Shown: positions 6,047 to 6,800 of the stretch, one piece after another
Position numbering within the stretch: position 1 is the stretch's first letter
Layout: every line of letters starts with the position of its first letter
Source of the DNA: Acidobacteriota bacterium
GTDB taxonomy: Bacteria; Actinomycetota; Acidimicrobiia; Acidimicrobiales; SHLQ01
DNA length: 6,800 nt
Assembly: GCA_022562835.1 (NCBI GenBank)
Contig: JADFOM010000138.1
Coordinates: 1 to 6,800, forward strand
Direction of reading: 5' to 3'
The notes under the pieces: model-generated
Database searches by the model: none
The model's input: the letters and a program-made list of their open reading frames with translations, nothing else
What the model was told of the DNA's origin: nothing
Made by a program: the position numbers and the translations under genes

Positions 6047-6800
6047 ATGAGCGGCGCCGAAGAACTCTCCGCAATCCTGCTTGCCGACGACCCGACCGAC
6101 AGCCTCTGGCGGTCGGTCGAACGCGGGCGTATGGACGAGCTGGTGCCCGAGCTCGGTGCGCTGGAGATGGAACAAGATCCAATCCACCGGCACAAGGATG
6201 TGCTGAGTCATACCATCGCAGTGACCGCCAAGACCGACTGTGAGATCACGGTCCGAATGGCCGCTCTGTTTCATGACATCGGCAAGCCGAAGACCCGGTC
6301 ATTCGAATCGGGCGACGTGACGTTCCATCACCATGAGGTCGTTGGATCGCGCATGACTCTCAAGCGCCTCACCGCCTTGGAGTTCGATATGTCAACCGTC
6401 GATGACGTTACCGAGTTGGTTCGGCTCTCGGGACGATTTAAGGGTTATGCCGACGGATGGAGCGATGCAGCGGTACGGCGGTACGCCCGAGATGCGGGTC
6501 ATCTGCTCGGCAAGTTGAACCACCTCGTTCGCTGCGACTGCACGACTCGCAATCCGCGTAAGGTTGCAGCGTTGCAGGCCTCGATCGACGAGCTCGAGGG
6601 TCGTATTGTCGAGCTCGCTGAACAGGGTCGTCGCGAGGCCGAGCGGCCGGACCTCGACGGCGACGCCGTCATGGCGTATCTCGATGTTCCGCCTGGGCCC
6701 ATCGTCGGTCGGGCGCTGGCGTTCCTACTGGAGTTGAAGCGCACCGAGGGTGTGTTGGAGCGTTCAGAACTTGAGCGTCGTCTGGACCAATGGTCGGCCA
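6047..6800 (+). CDS. HD-domain protein matching the C-terminal half of CCA tRNA nucleotidyltransferase, no head domain (3' cut off)
   Basis: From ATG 6047 the frame stays open for 251 codons to the window edge. It matches, from memory, the tail of actinobacterial CCA-adding enzyme (PcnA type). Residues 1-40 resemble the end of the neck helix region; MEQDPIHRHKDVLSHT (41-56) opens the HD domain; FHDIGKPKTR (75-84) holds the metal-binding His76-Asp77; VTFHHHEVVG (91-100) adds more histidines. DCTTRNPRK (164-172) and RPDLDG-x-x-VM (200-209) belong to the body/tail that contacts tRNA. The whole N-terminal nucleotidyltransferase head (G-S/G-x-D-x-D), roughly the first half of a ~480-residue enzyme, is missing: the frame upstream meets TAA at 5981 with no start codon, and the opposite strand is occupied by ATPase A. 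It therefore cannot add CCA alone. HD domains of this family hydrolyse phosphoesters (cyclic phosphodiesterase/phosphatase in E. coli), which is one possible role. Alternatives are a split enzyme or a decaying duplicate. Confidence 0.85.
   Translation, partial: MSGAEELSAILLADDPTDSLWRSVERGRMDELVPELGALEMEQDPIHRHKDVLSHTIAVTAKTDCEITVRMAALFHDIGKPKTRSFESGDVTFHHHEVVGSRMTLKRLTALEFDMSTVDDVTELVRLSGRFKGYADGWSDAAVRRYARDAGHLLGKLNHLVRCDCTTRNPRKVAALQASIDELEGRIVELAEQGRREAERPDLDGDAVMAYLDVPPGPIVGRALAFLLELKRTEGVLERSELERRLDQWSA

Overview
The window looks like a compact bacterial chromosome segment, most likely from an actinobacterium of mid-to-high GC, possibly Acidimicrobiia. This placement is an inference. It rests on the GC-rich third codon positions, GTG/ATG starts, serial 4-nt ATGA gene overlaps, and the actinobacterial look of the HD-domain protein at the right end (compared from memory with the mycobacterial PcnA type). 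Almost every base is coding. The only gaps are about 31, 14, 29 and 45 nt. I see no tRNA, rRNA, CRISPR array, insertion sequence or attachment site.

Left part (1-1245, + strand): the 3' end of an iron-sulfur subunit of a molybdenum/tungsten formate dehydrogenase, followed after 31 nt by fdhD, the sulfurtransferase that activates the formate dehydrogenase cofactor. The iron-sulfur protein stops just after the Fe4S4 domain that normally opens the catalytic subunit. The catalytic chain is therefore either a separate gene outside the window or has been lost.

Middle (1260-6001, - strand, transcribed right to left): a five-gene operon. It runs ABC ATPase A, ABC-2-type permease A, ABC ATPase B, permease B, and a beta-lactamase-fold serine hydrolase. 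The first four genes are joined by three successive ATGA stop/start overlaps. The hydrolase follows 29 nt later with its own ribosome binding site. The set reads as two paired exporters, or one transporter with two ATPases and two permeases, plus a cytoplasmic esterase-like enzyme. No substrate can be read from the sequence. The operon meets fdhD tail to tail with a 14-nt gap.

Right end (6047-6800, + strand, cut by the window edge): a protein matching the tail half of actinobacterial CCA-adding tRNA nucleotidyltransferase (HD domain and C-terminal region). It starts at its own ATG and has no nucleotidyltransferase head. The 45-nt divergent gap holds the most AT-rich spot of this intergenic region, a TATATT box that may drive a near-leaderless transcript.

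The main points for a second look are the formate dehydrogenase subunit split after the Fe4S4 domain, the headless CCA-enzyme-like HD protein, the double ABC operon of unknown substrate, an exact 10-residue tandem repeat in an outer loop of permease A, and a polyproline leader with a hairpin and a second start in ATPase B.
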